From Firmicutes bacterium UBA5449 (GTDB lineage: Bacteria > Bacillota > SHA-98 > UBA4971): a stretch of 41,062 nt of DNA. The DNA lies in contig DIQZ01000093.1 in assembly GCA_002424305.1 (NCBI GenBank), positions 1 to 41,062 on the forward strand, in the 5' to 3' direction. This document shows, piece by piece, positions 7,894 through 17,087 of the stretch; position 1 is the first letter of the stretch, and every line of letters begins with the position of its first letter. Position numbers and translations under genes: made by a program. The notes under the pieces were generated by a model, which was not told the origin of the DNA, ran no database searches, and saw only the letters and a list, made by a program, of their open reading frames with translations.

Positions 7894-9117
7894 CTAACGC
7901 TTGAGCGTTAGAAGGTCCTGAAGCATCTCATCAGCGGTGGTAATCACTCGTGAGTTAGCCTGGAAACCACGCTGGGATATGATCATATCGGTAAACTGTT
8001 TGGCCAAGTCTACATTTGACATCTCCAAAGCTCCGCTTATGATTTTCCCCCTACCATGTCTACCGGGCTCGCCGGCATTCATAGACCCTGAGTTGGGGGA
8101 TATCTGATACAGCCCGCCACCTAGTCGCATGAGACCTACAGGATTTCCAAATGTAGCAAGCTCGATTTGCCCGAGAACCTTCTGCTGTCCGTTGGAATAA
8201 ATCCCTGTGATAATCCCGCTTGCGTCAATATTGAAGGTCTCCAGTGTCCCGGCTTGGAACCCGTCCTGAAAACTCATGGAGACCATGGGTGTCTCAGAAA
8301 ACTGGGTAATCCGCGAGAAGTCAAGCATGAAGGTCTGAGCTTCAGCGCCGCCGCCAGGGATATACGTGATTTCCTGTGGTTCCGTACTACACTTACCGCC
8401 CTTAGTGAAATCTACTGTCCCGGTCTGGATAGGATTAAGAGGATCACTGTCTTCAGCAAGTGTCCATGTCCATTGGTTATCAGCGAGTTTCTCAAACTCC
8501 GCGTTCATTAGGTGAATTTGGCCCAGTGAATCATATACATGAAGCGGCGCTGATACTGTGTCTCCCACATTACTCATAGAGTCAAGATTTCCTCTAAGGC
8601 TGACGTTTCGTGTAGAGGAGACTTCCATTACCTGGCCAAGGAGAATCTTAATGTCGCCTATAGGTATGGTTCTGTCAATTACGCCTGTGTAAGGATTAGC
8701 CTGTCTACCCTGAACCCTGTATCCGGCGGTTGACACCAAAGTCCCATCTGCCGAAATTCTGAAACTGCCGTTACGTGTAAAACAGGTTCTCTCCCCATCA
8801 TCGAGGATGAAGAACCCAACACCGTCAATAGCAAGGTCGCTGGGCTCTTCAGTTGGCTGAGTATTGCCTTGTGTATGGTCAGTATCTACACTGTTTATCG
8901 AGATTCCAAGCCCAACCTGCATTGGGTTTATGCCACCTCTACCACCCTGAACGGGAGCACTCCCGCCCCTTAGGGTCTGCACGAGGACTTCCTCAAACGT
9001 GACTCTTCCACTCTTAAAAGCTGTAGTGTTAACGTTAGCTATGTTATTGCCGATAACATCCATCCAGGCTTGGTGCGCTCTGGACGCGGATACTCCGGCA
9101 AACATTGAACGCATCAT
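7894..9117 (-). CDS. flgE: FlgE, flagellar hook protein
   Basis: FlgE polymerises into the hook. From the ATG at 9115-9117 the product is 407 aa and begins MMRSMFAGVSASRAHQ. The longer frame to 9183 adds a polar segment absent from the family. The N-terminal rod-type motif (NNIANVNTTAFKSGRVTFEEV) and the C-terminal SNVDLAKQFTDMIISQRGFQANSRVITTADEML helix form the D0 coiled coil. Between them are the FlgE central domains (GVGFFILDDG, TRNGSFRISADG, GYRVQG, SLRGNLDS). An AAGGGGG site lies 11 bases upstream. It is longer than Bacillus FlgE and typical of clostridia. Confidence 0.95.
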   Translation of the reverse strand: MMRSMFAGVSASRAHQAWMDVIGNNIANVNTTAFKSGRVTFEEVLVQTLRGGSAPVQGGRGGINPMQVGLGISINSVDTDHTQGNTQPTEEPSDLAIDGVGFFILDDGERTCFTRNGSFRISADGTLVSTAGYRVQGRQANPYTGVIDRTIPIGDIKILLGQVMEVSSTRNVSLRGNLDSMSNVGDTVSAPLHVYDSLGQIHLMNAEFEKLADNQWTWTLAEDSDPLNPIQTGTVDFTKGGKCSTEPQEITYIPGGGAEAQTFMLDFSRITQFSETPMVSMSFQDGFQAGTLETFNIDASGIITGIYSNGQQKVLGQIELATFGNPVGLMRLGGGLYQISPNSGSMNAGEPGRHGRGKIISGALEMSNVDLAKQFTDMIISQRGFQANSRVITTADEMLQDLLTLKR

Positions 9118-9212
9118 TTCTCTCTTAGCCCCCTTGTTTTGTGCATCGTCAATGTCTCTGACGATGCAGGGCTCCCTCATCATGAGGTCCGGCCCTTAGT
9201 TGTCTTCTGTCT

Positions 9213-9608
9213 TCAAACAATCACCGCGCTGTCAATGTTAGTGAATACGCTCTCTTTCATTCTCTCTTCATCAACAGCAGTTATGACAGTCCTGTTCCTG
9301 ATACTCACAATAAGAGCAAGCTTATCCATGAGAATCAACGACTCCCTGGCTCCCTTCGCTTCAGCGCGATCCACCGCATCATTCAGCCTGGCCATCTCAG
9401 TCTGGGAGAGGGATATGTTTCGCATCCTCATACGCATCTCTGCATGGCCTGAGAATTTTATCTTCCCGCTATCAATCTCCTGACGCAGGATTTCGCTAAA
9501 GCCTCGACCATCAACTGTGCTTGGTGTCGGGGTGGATCTTCTCCGGACGGCACTATCCGGTCTTACCGGACCGACCGGCGGCTTTGGGAATATCATCCTA
9601 TCAACCAC
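9213..9608 (-). CDS. Flagellar operon protein of the TIGR02530 type
   Basis: This protein of about 131 residues is found between flgD and flgE in Firmicute flagellar operons and is known only as a conserved flagellar operon protein. It has a proline-rich N-terminus, then GRGFSEILRQEIDSGKIKFSGHAEMRMRMRNI, a helical segment and a C-terminal KLALIVSIRNRTVITAVDEERMKESVFTNIDSAVIV. The latter is the family's signature ending. The most likely start is GTG at 9606-9608, 9 bases after AAAGGGG. A TTG at 9615-9617 is too close to that site, and an ATG at 9594-9596 is also possible. Role unknown; position suggests hook assembly. Confidence 0.85.
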   Translation of the reverse strand: MVDRMIFPKPPVGPVRPDSAVRRRSTPTPSTVDGRGFSEILRQEIDSGKIKFSGHAEMRMRMRNISLSQTEMARLNDAVDRAEAKGARESLILMDKLALIVSIRNRTVITAVDEERMKESVFTNIDSAVIV

Positions 9609-9628
9609 AACTACCAACCCCTTTGTCT

Positions 9629-10042
9629 CTACGATATCCTTAATATGTTTGTGAACAGAATCTTCTGGTCATCCACTGTTAGATACACATAGTCACCGTG
9701 GAATTCTGCACCGGCTACTTTCCCTGTCACTTTTTCACCGTCACTATTTATTGCAGTCACTGTTCTACCTATTAAGGATGCAGCCTGAGTAGCATTTTGC
9801 GCCTTGGCCAACTCCTCAATCTTACTCCCGAGGTTCTGCATCTGCTCAAGAGTGGAAAACTGTGCAAGCTGGGCTATCATCTCTTTATCGTCTACAGGCT
9901 TTAGAGCGTCCTGATAGCGCAATTCAGTAATTAAGAGCCTTAGAAAGTCATCTTTCCCCAGGTTCATTCTGTCTTTCGTTGAGTCTGCCTCATGGTTTTG
10001 GACTCCTGTTGAAGTCGTAGTTGCAGATACATTCATACTCAT
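9629..10042 (-). CDS. flgD: FlgD, hook-capping protein
   Basis: FlgD caps the growing hook and is lost when the hook is complete. The 137-residue product has the conserved N-terminal domain LGKDDFLRLLITELRYQDALKPVDDKEMIAQLAQFSTLEQMQNL. A helix and a small C-terminal beta portion (LIGRTVTAINSDG ... TGKVAG) follow. It lacks the larger Ig-like insertion of enterobacterial FlgD, as is common in Firmicutes. A strong GGGGGGAGG lies 2 bases from the first ATG and 7-8 from the second in-frame ATG (10034-10036), so the protein may be two residues shorter. Confidence 0.93.
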   Translation of the reverse strand: MSMNVSATTTSTGVQNHEADSTKDRMNLGKDDFLRLLITELRYQDALKPVDDKEMIAQLAQFSTLEQMQNLGSKIEELAKAQNATQAASLIGRTVTAINSDGEKVTGKVAGAEFHGDYVYLTVDDQKILFTNILRIS

Positions 10043-10086
10043 GCCTCCCCCCTTACTTCATCTACTCAACCTAATCCCTGATTCTC

Positions 10087-11910
10087 TCATGCTGTGTAAT
10101 CCAGGAGATACGTTCTCGTACGGGACAATCGAACAAGAGACACCGTTTCTTCTGAGTCCACTGGATTTGTCAAGGTTGCAGTCTGAGAAACCTCGTCATC
10201 GTGACCCCAACCGTTAGGCTCTGAAAACCATGAAAGGCTGTCACCGCCGGGTCCGGCTCCTCCTGAACCTCGACTGGAACTCCACGAAATGGTAAGCGCG
10301 TCAAACGAAAACCCTTTTTCAGAAAGAGCGGTTTTCAGATCTGACAAGCCTGATTCTATAAGCGCCTTTGTACTGGCACTTTCCGCCCTGATTTCTGCCA
10401 CGACTTTACCCGCTTCTTGCGAAATCTTTAGGTGAACTCTGCCAAGAATATCAGGCTTCAAATCGATAACCATCTGGGCTTGTTCCCTTCCGAGCCGGAG
10501 TTGGGCTTTGTTGACTATCTGGTTGACTATGCCGGTACTTACCGAGCCTTGATTAAGTTTTGGATAGGTTCCGCCGAGATTTGAGACGCCCTCCGGTGCT
10601 GCAGCCCCTTCATAGCTTGTGGAGGATACTCCTAATGTCTGAGCGAAGCGCGACCTGTCAAGCCCCTTAATAGGATGCGCCTTTTCCTTCGCTATAGGCT
10701 TACGCTTGTCACCTAAAGCTACTGCAATCTCTCCTGGCGTATCTCGCATCTCCCTCTCGCCACCCGGGGCTTTATGGGTCTCCGATGGCACCTGCATATC
10801 TCTTGGAAGCAGTAGTCTGTCATGACTGTCTACATACTTGGTTGCCTCAAGCTTACTGAGCTTACTAAATCCATGTACTTCCTCATGCAGGATATGTTGT
10901 GAATTCAGCGAGAAGGTGGGCGCAGATTGGCCTCCATGAAGACCGTAGCTTTGTGTATACACGATTTCATGTATGACAACATCGCCCCTGTCATATCGGG
11001 CAAAATCACCTTCACCTTGAGACATTACACGAACACTGTTATCTGCAGTAATAACACCATTATCTACAGTATCAACATTTTCTACAGCATCAACATTGTC
11101 TGTTGCACTGACTTTCTCGTGCCTGTTCGTATTCACCAAAGGTGCTGAAAGTGATTCAGCAGACACTTTACGAAACAGTCCTGTATGGACTTCTGTGAAT
11201 GGTTCAGTGGTCGGTTCTGTAAACTGGTCTCCGGATGGTTCCGCAGATAGTTGTGTATATGGTTCGGTAGTCAGTTCAGTACCCAGCCTAGCAGGTAGAC
11301 CAAACTCATATGACGCAATTATATCCGCTTCAGGCAACTCAAAGGCTATGTTCTCTCCGTCAGAGACTTGATTTTCCATTACAGCTGTTGCACAGTCCTG
11401 TTGCGGGCTCACCTCGTGAAACCGGGCTCCCTCAGCAAACTCTGCAACCTCATCAATAGAGTCCGTTACGCCTTTCCCGTCTGTAACTTCTTTCTCCATG
11501 GCTTCTGCTGATGAAAAACCCGGGAAATCTCCGGCTCCGCATGGCATCTGAATAGCCTGTAAGAGCCGGACTAAGACGTCTTCTCCGGCTCCTAAGTCTC
11601 CTACCCCTCCCGAGCGCCCTCTCTTTTCCTCATCTTCTGAATCGTTCTCTTCATTCCCACCGGATGTCTCATGGCATCCTTTCGTCGTGTTCTCATGCCA
11701 CCAAGGGTTCCCACTGCGAGCTATTCTTCCTTCATCAACATGGGAAACAGCAGTAGAACCGGACGCCAGTCTTGAACTGAGTTCGACATGGAATTCGCTT
11801 TTACATGCAGATACATCCTTTGGCGTGTTTTCCGGCATCTTTGCTGTTTCACATCCAGACTGAGGTGTTGTCATCGGATTAGTTAGCTCAACCCAAGACA
11901 CTGCTTTCAT
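10087..11910 (-). CDS. fliK: FliK, hook-length control protein
   Basis: FliK is a secreted molecular ruler that sets hook length and triggers the FlhB switch. From the ATG at 11908-11910 it is 607 aa. The anti-16S sequence AAAGGAGGTGAT ends 7 bases before this ATG, whereas the upstream GTG/ATG codons lie inside that site. The N-terminal two thirds are low-complexity, acidic and rich in Glu, Thr and Ser, as rulers are. They include degenerate repeats (TTEPYTQ / TTEPFTE and VENVD/VDNVDA). The C-terminal domain (about residues 455-560) is Flg_hook: RLGREQAQMVIDLKPDILGRVHLKISQEAGKVVAEIRAES. It overlaps the fliJ stop by 23 bp. Confidence 0.9.
   Translation of the reverse strand: MKAVSWVELTNPMTTPQSGCETAKMPENTPKDVSACKSEFHVELSSRLASGSTAVSHVDEGRIARSGNPWWHENTTKGCHETSGGNEENDSEDEEKRGRSGGVGDLGAGEDVLVRLLQAIQMPCGAGDFPGFSSAEAMEKEVTDGKGVTDSIDEVAEFAEGARFHEVSPQQDCATAVMENQVSDGENIAFELPEADIIASYEFGLPARLGTELTTEPYTQLSAEPSGDQFTEPTTEPFTEVHTGLFRKVSAESLSAPLVNTNRHEKVSATDNVDAVENVDTVDNGVITADNSVRVMSQGEGDFARYDRGDVVIHEIVYTQSYGLHGGQSAPTFSLNSQHILHEEVHGFSKLSKLEATKYVDSHDRLLLPRDMQVPSETHKAPGGEREMRDTPGEIAVALGDKRKPIAKEKAHPIKGLDRSRFAQTLGVSSTSYEGAAAPEGVSNLGGTYPKLNQGSVSTGIVNQIVNKAQLRLGREQAQMVIDLKPDILGRVHLKISQEAGKVVAEIRAESASTKALIESGLSDLKTALSEKGFSFDALTISWSSSRGSGGAGPGGDSLSWFSEPNGWGHDDEVSQTATLTNPVDSEETVSLVRLSRTRTYLLDYTA
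11039..11095 (-). repeat. 18-bp tandem repeat inside fliK ruler region
   Basis: Three 18-bp units at 11039-11056, 11060-11077 and 11078-11095 share the pattern TTNTCTNCAGNANNAACA; the last two differ at four positions or fewer. A CCA separates units one and two. They encode a repeated VDxVDA/VDN-like hexapeptide in the ruler segment of FliK. Because 18 is a multiple of three, gain or loss of a unit keeps the frame. Confidence 0.7.
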
Positions 11911-12367
11911 GCCTTCCATCACCTCCTTTCTTTATGTACTGAATTAGACCTATCTCATCAAGAAACCCTTGTTCGAGACGGGCTACTTCTTTTAGATGTC
12001 TGGCATGCTCCCGTTTTTTTAGGTTCTCCACTACTTTTCTATCTCGTCTGGCAGCAATTACTGCCTGTCTCCTAAGCGCTTCCTCTTGCCCAAGAGTATT
12101 AATGGCAGTCTTCTGCACCTGAATGTTTTCATCAATTGCTTGAAGACGACAGTAGCAACGAAGAACACCGGGAATATCCAGCGTTTCTTGAAGACTGTGT
12201 GTCCTTAGTTCATCGAAGGTTACGCCCTTGGATCTGTTCAGTCTCTCAAGTTTTGCTTCTTCCCTCTCAATTTCACACCGGATATCAGCTAACCCTTGCT
12301 TCTTTACCTTCTCTGCCTGCAGTCTTACTCTTAACAGCTTTTCCAGACGAAACTCAAATTTTTTCAT
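11888..12367 (-). CDS. fliJ: FliJ, flagellar export accessory coiled-coil protein
   Basis: FliJ is the central stalk-like coiled coil of the export ATPase, comparable to the gamma subunit of F1. The 159-residue product starts KKFEFRLEKLLRVRLQAEKVKKQGLADI and is almost entirely charged heptad-like helix (Lys/Arg/Glu rich), with HLKEVARLEQGFLDEIGLI near the end. The start ATG overlaps the fliI stop (ATGA). Identification rests on the N-terminal pattern, helical character, length and position after fliI. Confidence 0.9.
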   Translation of the reverse strand: MKKFEFRLEKLLRVRLQAEKVKKQGLADIRCEIEREEAKLERLNRSKGVTFDELRTHSLQETLDIPGVLRCYCRLQAIDENIQVQKTAINTLGQEEALRRQAVIAARRDRKVVENLKKREHARHLKEVARLEQGFLDEIGLIQYIKKGGDGRHESSVLG

Positions 12368-13728
12368 AGATCATCCGCAGGCTTCCTGTCCTGCTCCGGT
12401 AAGTCTTTGAATAACCTCTTAAGATTTTCGACAGTAGCAAAGCAATCAGCTTTCTCGTTAATGCTTTGCTTGAGGAACTGATTAATCTCATCTATCTTTG
12501 ACCGCGCCCAATCTATCTTTGGGTTACTCCCCGGGACATACGCCCCGATATTTATGAGGTCAGAAGCCTCTCTGTGAATACTCATAGCTTCTCTAAGCCT
12601 TGAAGCAGCGTGTAATTGGCTCTCATCCACGACATCTATCATCACCCGGCTTATACTGGCTAGCACATCAATGGCAGGATAATGATTTGCCATAGCAAGT
12701 TCCCGAGACAGCACAATATGGCCGTCAAGGATACTTCGAGCAGCGTCACTTATGGGTTCATTCATGTCGTCAGCTTCAACCAAAACTGTATAAAGTCCGG
12801 TAATGCTGCCTGTGGCAGAATTCCCCGCGCGTTCAAGGAGTTTAGGCATGGCAGAAAACACTGATGGAGTATACCCGCGAGTAGTAGGAGGCTCTCCGAT
12901 TGCAAGTCCGATTTCCCGCTGGGCCATGGCAAAACGCGTGAGTGAATCCATCATCAGCAAAACATCACACCCGACATCCCTAAAATACTCGGCAATAGTA
13001 GTTGCAAGATAAGCGCCGCGCAGACGGATAATGGCTGCCTGATCTGAGGTAACTACCACGACTACTGATCTCTTCAGGCCATCCGGACCCAGATCTTTCT
13101 CGATAAACTCTCTGACCTCGCGGCCACGTTCACCAATAAGCGCAATCACATTAACATCTGCATTGGTGTTTCTGGCAAACATACCAAGGAGAGTGCTCTT
13201 GCCAACTCCACTCCCTGAAAAAATCCCCAGTCTTTGGCCTTTACCACACGTTACTGTGGCATCCACCGCCCTCACGCCCAGTGCTAAGTGTTCAGTAATT
13301 CTCAGGCGCTCCAATGGGCCGGGGGGAGCACTAAAAAGCGGATAACGTTCTCCTGACATGATGGGTTCACCGGCATCAAGAGGCCTTCCCAGACCATCAA
13401 TTACTCTACCTAAAAGTGCCTCTCCCACAAGAGCCGTAGGCACTCTGCCACTACTTACCACTTCACTTCCGGGCTCGATACCACTCATGTCGTCAAGTGC
13501 CACAAGAAGTGTCTTCCCTTCGTGAAAACCCACAACTTCCGCCTCAATGGGAGATCGTTGATTCGATATATATATGTAACATAGCTCACCGACATGGGCA
13601 GGGGGTCCAATGGATTCAATTACAAGGCCTACGACCTTGACGACCCTACCGCTGACACGAAACGGTTGACATTCCCTGAGCGCATTAAAGAACCTGGAAA
13701 GACCGACATCCCTTGTTTCATCAGACAT
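12364..13728 (-). CDS. fliI: FliI, flagellar export ATPase
   Basis: FliI is the hexameric ATPase at the base of the export apparatus, related to the F1 beta subunit. From the ATG at 13726-13728 (MSDETRDVGL) it is 454 aa. The longer frame would read far into fliH. Seen in order: an N-terminal beta-barrel domain; Walker A GIFSGSGVGKST (about residues 164-175); ALIGERGREVREFIEKDLG; Walker B VLLMMDSLTRFAMAQREIGLAIGEPPTTRGYTPSVFSAMPKLLERAG; and a C-terminal helical domain. It overlaps the fliH stop by 8 bp and the fliJ start by 4 bp. Confidence 0.97.
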   Translation of the reverse strand: MSDETRDVGLSRFFNALRECQPFRVSGRVVKVVGLVIESIGPPAHVGELCYIYISNQRSPIEAEVVGFHEGKTLLVALDDMSGIEPGSEVVSSGRVPTALVGEALLGRVIDGLGRPLDAGEPIMSGERYPLFSAPPGPLERLRITEHLALGVRAVDATVTCGKGQRLGIFSGSGVGKSTLLGMFARNTNADVNVIALIGERGREVREFIEKDLGPDGLKRSVVVVVTSDQAAIIRLRGAYLATTIAEYFRDVGCDVLLMMDSLTRFAMAQREIGLAIGEPPTTRGYTPSVFSAMPKLLERAGNSATGSITGLYTVLVEADDMNEPISDAARSILDGHIVLSRELAMANHYPAIDVLASISRVMIDVVDESQLHAASRLREAMSIHREASDLINIGAYVPGSNPKIDWARSKIDEINQFLKQSINEKADCFATVENLKRLFKDLPEQDRKPADDL

Positions 13729-14488
13729 GCGTATCGCCAAAAAAAGCCCTCCCAATCTCCTGTAATTGTGAGTCAATCCTGGCATCTACAATGCCGAAGT
13801 CGGTCTCGACAACGCATTCTCCCTGTTCTATCCTGGGATCTACAACGACTTTGAAATCTTTCAGGTGACCGGGCGCCTGAAGGAGGACCTCTTTGCAGTC
13901 TCGTATCCTATCCATGTCCCGTACGTTCACCTTGAGTTTAATTGCATTGACGCCTTTAATAGCATCGAGGGAGTCACGGACTATGCCTTGAACTACCGAT
14001 TCGTCCATTTGAATCTCGCGCCTGACAATCTTGCCTGCAATCGCCAAGGCAAGCTTGCCTATACTCTCTTCGGCTGACGTAATGATTTCCTCTTGGGATA
14101 CACTGATAGCTTGTCCCAGACTCTCGATGTAGTCCATTAACTCCTTCGCCTCTTCCACAACTTTGGCCTCGCCGGCAGACTGCCCATGCCGAAGTCCTTT
14201 TGCGTATGCTTCTTCGTAGATTTCACGGCTCTTCTCTTCTGCCTCCGACAACATGGTTTTGGCTCGCAGGAAATCCTCTTCAAGCTTAGCCTGTCGCCGG
14301 GCAATAGATTGATCGAGTTCCTCCATGGGAGAATCTTCGCGTTCATCAAAGTAAGTTGACCCTGAATCTTGTAATTCAAGACTGCGATTATTCGGATCAG
14401 ACAGGGTAAGAAGGACGGCGTCGAGGATGATATCCTCGACAAGATGGGGGTTCTCCCGTACCTGTTCAGCCTTTATGATCTTAGACAA
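13721..14488 (-). CDS. fliH: FliH, negative regulator/tether of the export ATPase
   Basis: FliH binds FliI and links it to the C ring. I place the start at the TTG at 14486-14488. It is preceded by AGGAGG with a 9-base spacer and gives MSKIIKAEQV, the usual N-terminus in Firmicutes. The longer frame lies inside fliG. The 255-residue product has a long charged coiled coil (about 45-120, KAKTMLSEAEEKSREIYEEAYAKGLRHGQ). A C-terminal FliH domain follows, with ESIGKLALAIAGKIVRREIQMDE and VVDPRIEQGECVVETDFGIVDARIDSQLQ, resembling the delta/b subunit region of F-type ATPases. It overlaps the fliG stop by 8 bp. Confidence 0.93.
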   Translation of the reverse strand: MSKIIKAEQVRENPHLVEDIILDAVLLTLSDPNNRSLELQDSGSTYFDEREDSPMEELDQSIARRQAKLEEDFLRAKTMLSEAEEKSREIYEEAYAKGLRHGQSAGEAKVVEEAKELMDYIESLGQAISVSQEEIITSAEESIGKLALAIAGKIVRREIQMDESVVQGIVRDSLDAIKGVNAIKLKVNVRDMDRIRDCKEVLLQAPGHLKDFKVVVDPRIEQGECVVETDFGIVDARIDSQLQEIGRAFFGDTHV

Positions 14489-15488
14489 AGATCTCGTCCT
14501 CCTTTCCTCGGGAAACCACGATCTCACCTGAATCGTCCAGTCTACGTACGATATTGACAATCTGTTGCTGCGCATCTTCCACTATGCGCAATCTTATAGG
14601 ACCCATAAATTCTATATCCTCTTTGAGCATCTCTGCAGCACGATCTGACATGTTACTGACGATTCTAGTCATTACTGCGTCACTTGCAGCTTTTAGGGCC
14701 AGGGCAAGATCTTTCATGTCAACTTCTTTGAGGATGGCCTGAATTGACCTGTCATCCAAGAGCACAATATCTTCAAATACGAACATGAGCCTTTTCACTT
14801 CTTCTGCAAGCACTGGGTCCTGCTCCTCTAAGTCTTCTAAGATAGTCTTTTCCGTGGCACGGTCTACTCTGTTTAAGATGTCTACGAGAGCCTCGAGGCC
14901 ACCGGCTGCAGTATAGTCTTGTCCCCCAATAGAAAGAAGCCTATCTCTCAGCACTTGCTCGACTTCCTGCACGACCTCAGGAGAAGTCCTGTCCATTTCG
15001 GCGAGCCTCTTCGCGACATCAATCTGGACTTCCTTAGGCAGAAGAGATAGAACAGCCGCTGCCTGGTCTATGTGTAAGTGAGCAAGTACAAGAGCTATAG
15101 TCTGTGGATGCTCGTTCTCGACAAAACTGGTAAGTTGAGCTGAATCGATTTCTCTTGCAAAGCTAAATGGCTGTTCTTGAAGAGAAGCAGCTATTCTGTC
15201 AACCATCTCAATTGCGCGAGGACGACCAAGGGCACGCTCCAGCACTTGTCGAACATAATCTAAGTCACCGGCCAGATAACCTTCGGACTCGTATGCATCA
15301 TAAAACTCGTCGAGCACTTGTTCCTTGACATCCCCGGATATAGTACCGAGATTCGCAATCTCCATGGTAAGCTGCTCTATTTTCCGTTCATCGAGATGCT
15401 GAAAAATCTCAGACGCGGTTCGTGCGCCTAAAGCAACAATGGCTATAGCAGCCTTTTCTCGTCCACTAAGTTGTGAATAAGTCACCAC
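14481..15488 (-). CDS. fliG: FliG, flagellar rotor torque protein
   Basis: FliG connects the MS ring to the C ring and meets MotA. The 335-residue product has the N-terminal LSGREKAAIAIVALGARTASEIFQHLDE, the middle-domain EHPQTIALVLAHLHIDQAAAVLSLLP and the C-terminal torque helix region (about 235-320) with VFEDIVLLDDRSIQAILKEVDMKDLALALK and the charged KEDIEFMGPIRLRIVEDAQQQIV. Start is GTG at 15486-15488 with AAAGGATGA upstream; that ribosome site overlaps the end of fliF. Confidence 0.97.
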   Translation of the reverse strand: MVTYSQLSGREKAAIAIVALGARTASEIFQHLDERKIEQLTMEIANLGTISGDVKEQVLDEFYDAYESEGYLAGDLDYVRQVLERALGRPRAIEMVDRIAASLQEQPFSFAREIDSAQLTSFVENEHPQTIALVLAHLHIDQAAAVLSLLPKEVQIDVAKRLAEMDRTSPEVVQEVEQVLRDRLLSIGGQDYTAAGGLEALVDILNRVDRATEKTILEDLEEQDPVLAEEVKRLMFVFEDIVLLDDRSIQAILKEVDMKDLALALKAASDAVMTRIVSNMSDRAAEMLKEDIEFMGPIRLRIVEDAQQQIVNIVRRLDDSGEIVVSRGKEDEIFV

Positions 15489-15494
15489 AACAAA

Positions 15495-17084
15495 TCATCC
15501 TTTGTTATCAGTCAACCATGCGCTGATTATCCTTGCCGCCACCTCGGACTTGACAGCAGGACGCTCAAGGGCTTCTTTTTCAGCAGATTCCGCCTCATCC
15601 TCGTTTTCTTCAGTAGCAGCCAGTGTTGCCATGGCCTGTTTCATTGCCTGTGTAGCTTGCCTATCTATGCAGCGCGCCCTCCTGGCAACTAAGACGATCA
15701 AAGTAACCACCACGAAAAGCAAAGCAATTAGAGTAGGTATTATGTACTTTAGGTTCCTTTGTAGCGTCTCTCCAAAACTTTGAGGTTGCTCCAACTTGTC
15801 TGTTGCAGGAACCAATTCTTGCTCTTCTTCATCCTCCACCGCGAACTCCATTGCTTCCACAATGATGGTATCCCCTCGATCAGGGTTCACCCCTACCGCA
15901 GCTCCGACAGAACGTCTAATTGCCTCGAGCCTCTCTTCGGTAACAGGGGCAGCCACAATGGCAGCAACAGATAGTCCTGTTACAACGCCGGGGGCCTTAA
16001 CGGTGTGCTCCACAACCCGAGAGATCTCATATCGTGTCACGTCTTCAGTTCGCTCTTCAGAAGACACCTCATCCCCGCTGCTGTCATCCAGACGATATGA
16101 AGTCATTATGTCAACATTTGAAGCCGTTCCTGGTATACCACCGGGTGATGCAGCAGATGAAGCAGTCTTTACATCGTGTATGCGCGCCTCTTCTCGGATG
16201 ACTCCGTAGCCTGAAGGCAGTGGTTGAAATGTCTCACTGTTCTGTTCCGTGTGGTCGAAATCAATATTCGCATTAACCCTTACCACGACTTGTCGCGAAC
16301 CCAGAACTTGAGTCAGCATACTTTCAATGCTTCTCTCCAGGTCTTTTTCATAAAGCCTCTTAGCTTCCAGTTGAGTCATGGTAAGCAGCGTCATGGAACC
16401 TGTTTGGGAGCCGTCATCTCCTGAAAAGAGCGTATTCCCCTCAACATCCACTATTGTGATATTGCTTGCGGCAAGCCCTTCCACGCTTGAAGCAACAAGC
16501 CTGACAATCCCCTCAACCTGACCTCTTGTAAGTACAGTCCCTTTCTCAAGTTTTACAAGCACCGATGCGCTGGTTGGCTTCTCTCTATCTGTATATAGCT
16601 CAGGCTCAGGGATGGCTATGTGCACCCTTGCAGCCTCGACTTCCTTCAACTGTAATATGGTGCGGGTTAATTCCCCTTGAAGCGCACGCCTGTAGTTCAT
16701 TTTCTGAGTAAAATCAGTAGCGCCAAAAGACGTTTTGTCAAAAATCTCAAATCCGACAGTACTGTCCCTGGGTAGACCCTCTCGAGCTAAGCTCATTCTT
16801 GCTTCATACACGTTCTGGGATGAAACTGAAATTGCGGTTCCACCTCTGGAAAGCTCATAAGGAATACGCATCTCCTTGAGACTTTCTGCAATATCTGCAG
16901 CATCTGCCACGGATAAGTCCGTGTAGAGAAGCGCCATGTCAGATTGTCGTGGTCTAACCAAGAAGAAAACCATAGTTGAGATGCCTACTATTATCACTAT
17001 GGCTAATGTTACTATCTGCCGGCGACTTAACCGATCCCACAAGGACCGTGCTTGCGCAGCGACATCTTTTGCATCGGTGGCCAT
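15495..17084 (-). CDS. fliF: FliF, MS-ring protein
   Basis: FliF forms the membrane MS ring on which the flagellum is built. From the ATG at 17082-17084 it is 529 aa. It has a first membrane helix near residues 25-45 (IVTLAIVIIVGISTMVFFLV), periplasmic ring-building domains with LSVADAADIAESLKEMRIPYEL, SMTQKMNYRRALQGELTRTI-like and VEAARVHIAIPEPELY segments, the variable GGIPGTASN loop, a second membrane helix (about 445-468, YIIPTLIALLFVVVTLIVLV) and an acidic C-terminal tail that binds FliG. It follows the fliE stop after 3 bp. Confidence 0.97.
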   Translation of the reverse strand: MATDAKDVAAQARSLWDRLSRRQIVTLAIVIIVGISTMVFFLVRPRQSDMALLYTDLSVADAADIAESLKEMRIPYELSRGGTAISVSSQNVYEARMSLAREGLPRDSTVGFEIFDKTSFGATDFTQKMNYRRALQGELTRTILQLKEVEAARVHIAIPEPELYTDREKPTSASVLVKLEKGTVLTRGQVEGIVRLVASSVEGLAASNITIVDVEGNTLFSGDDGSQTGSMTLLTMTQLEAKRLYEKDLERSIESMLTQVLGSRQVVVRVNANIDFDHTEQNSETFQPLPSGYGVIREEARIHDVKTASSAASPGGIPGTASNVDIMTSYRLDDSSGDEVSSEERTEDVTRYEISRVVEHTVKAPGVVTGLSVAAIVAAPVTEERLEAIRRSVGAAVGVNPDRGDTIIVEAMEFAVEDEEEQELVPATDKLEQPQSFGETLQRNLKYIIPTLIALLFVVVTLIVLVARRARCIDRQATQAMKQAMATLAATEENEDEAESAEKEALERPAVKSEVAARIISAWLTDNKG

Positions 17085-17087
17085 CAC

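Noticed and set aside
10927..11371. Plus-strand open frames opposite fliK
   Set aside because: They arise from the repeat-rich coding strand of fliK in antisense; no ribosome sites and no family features.
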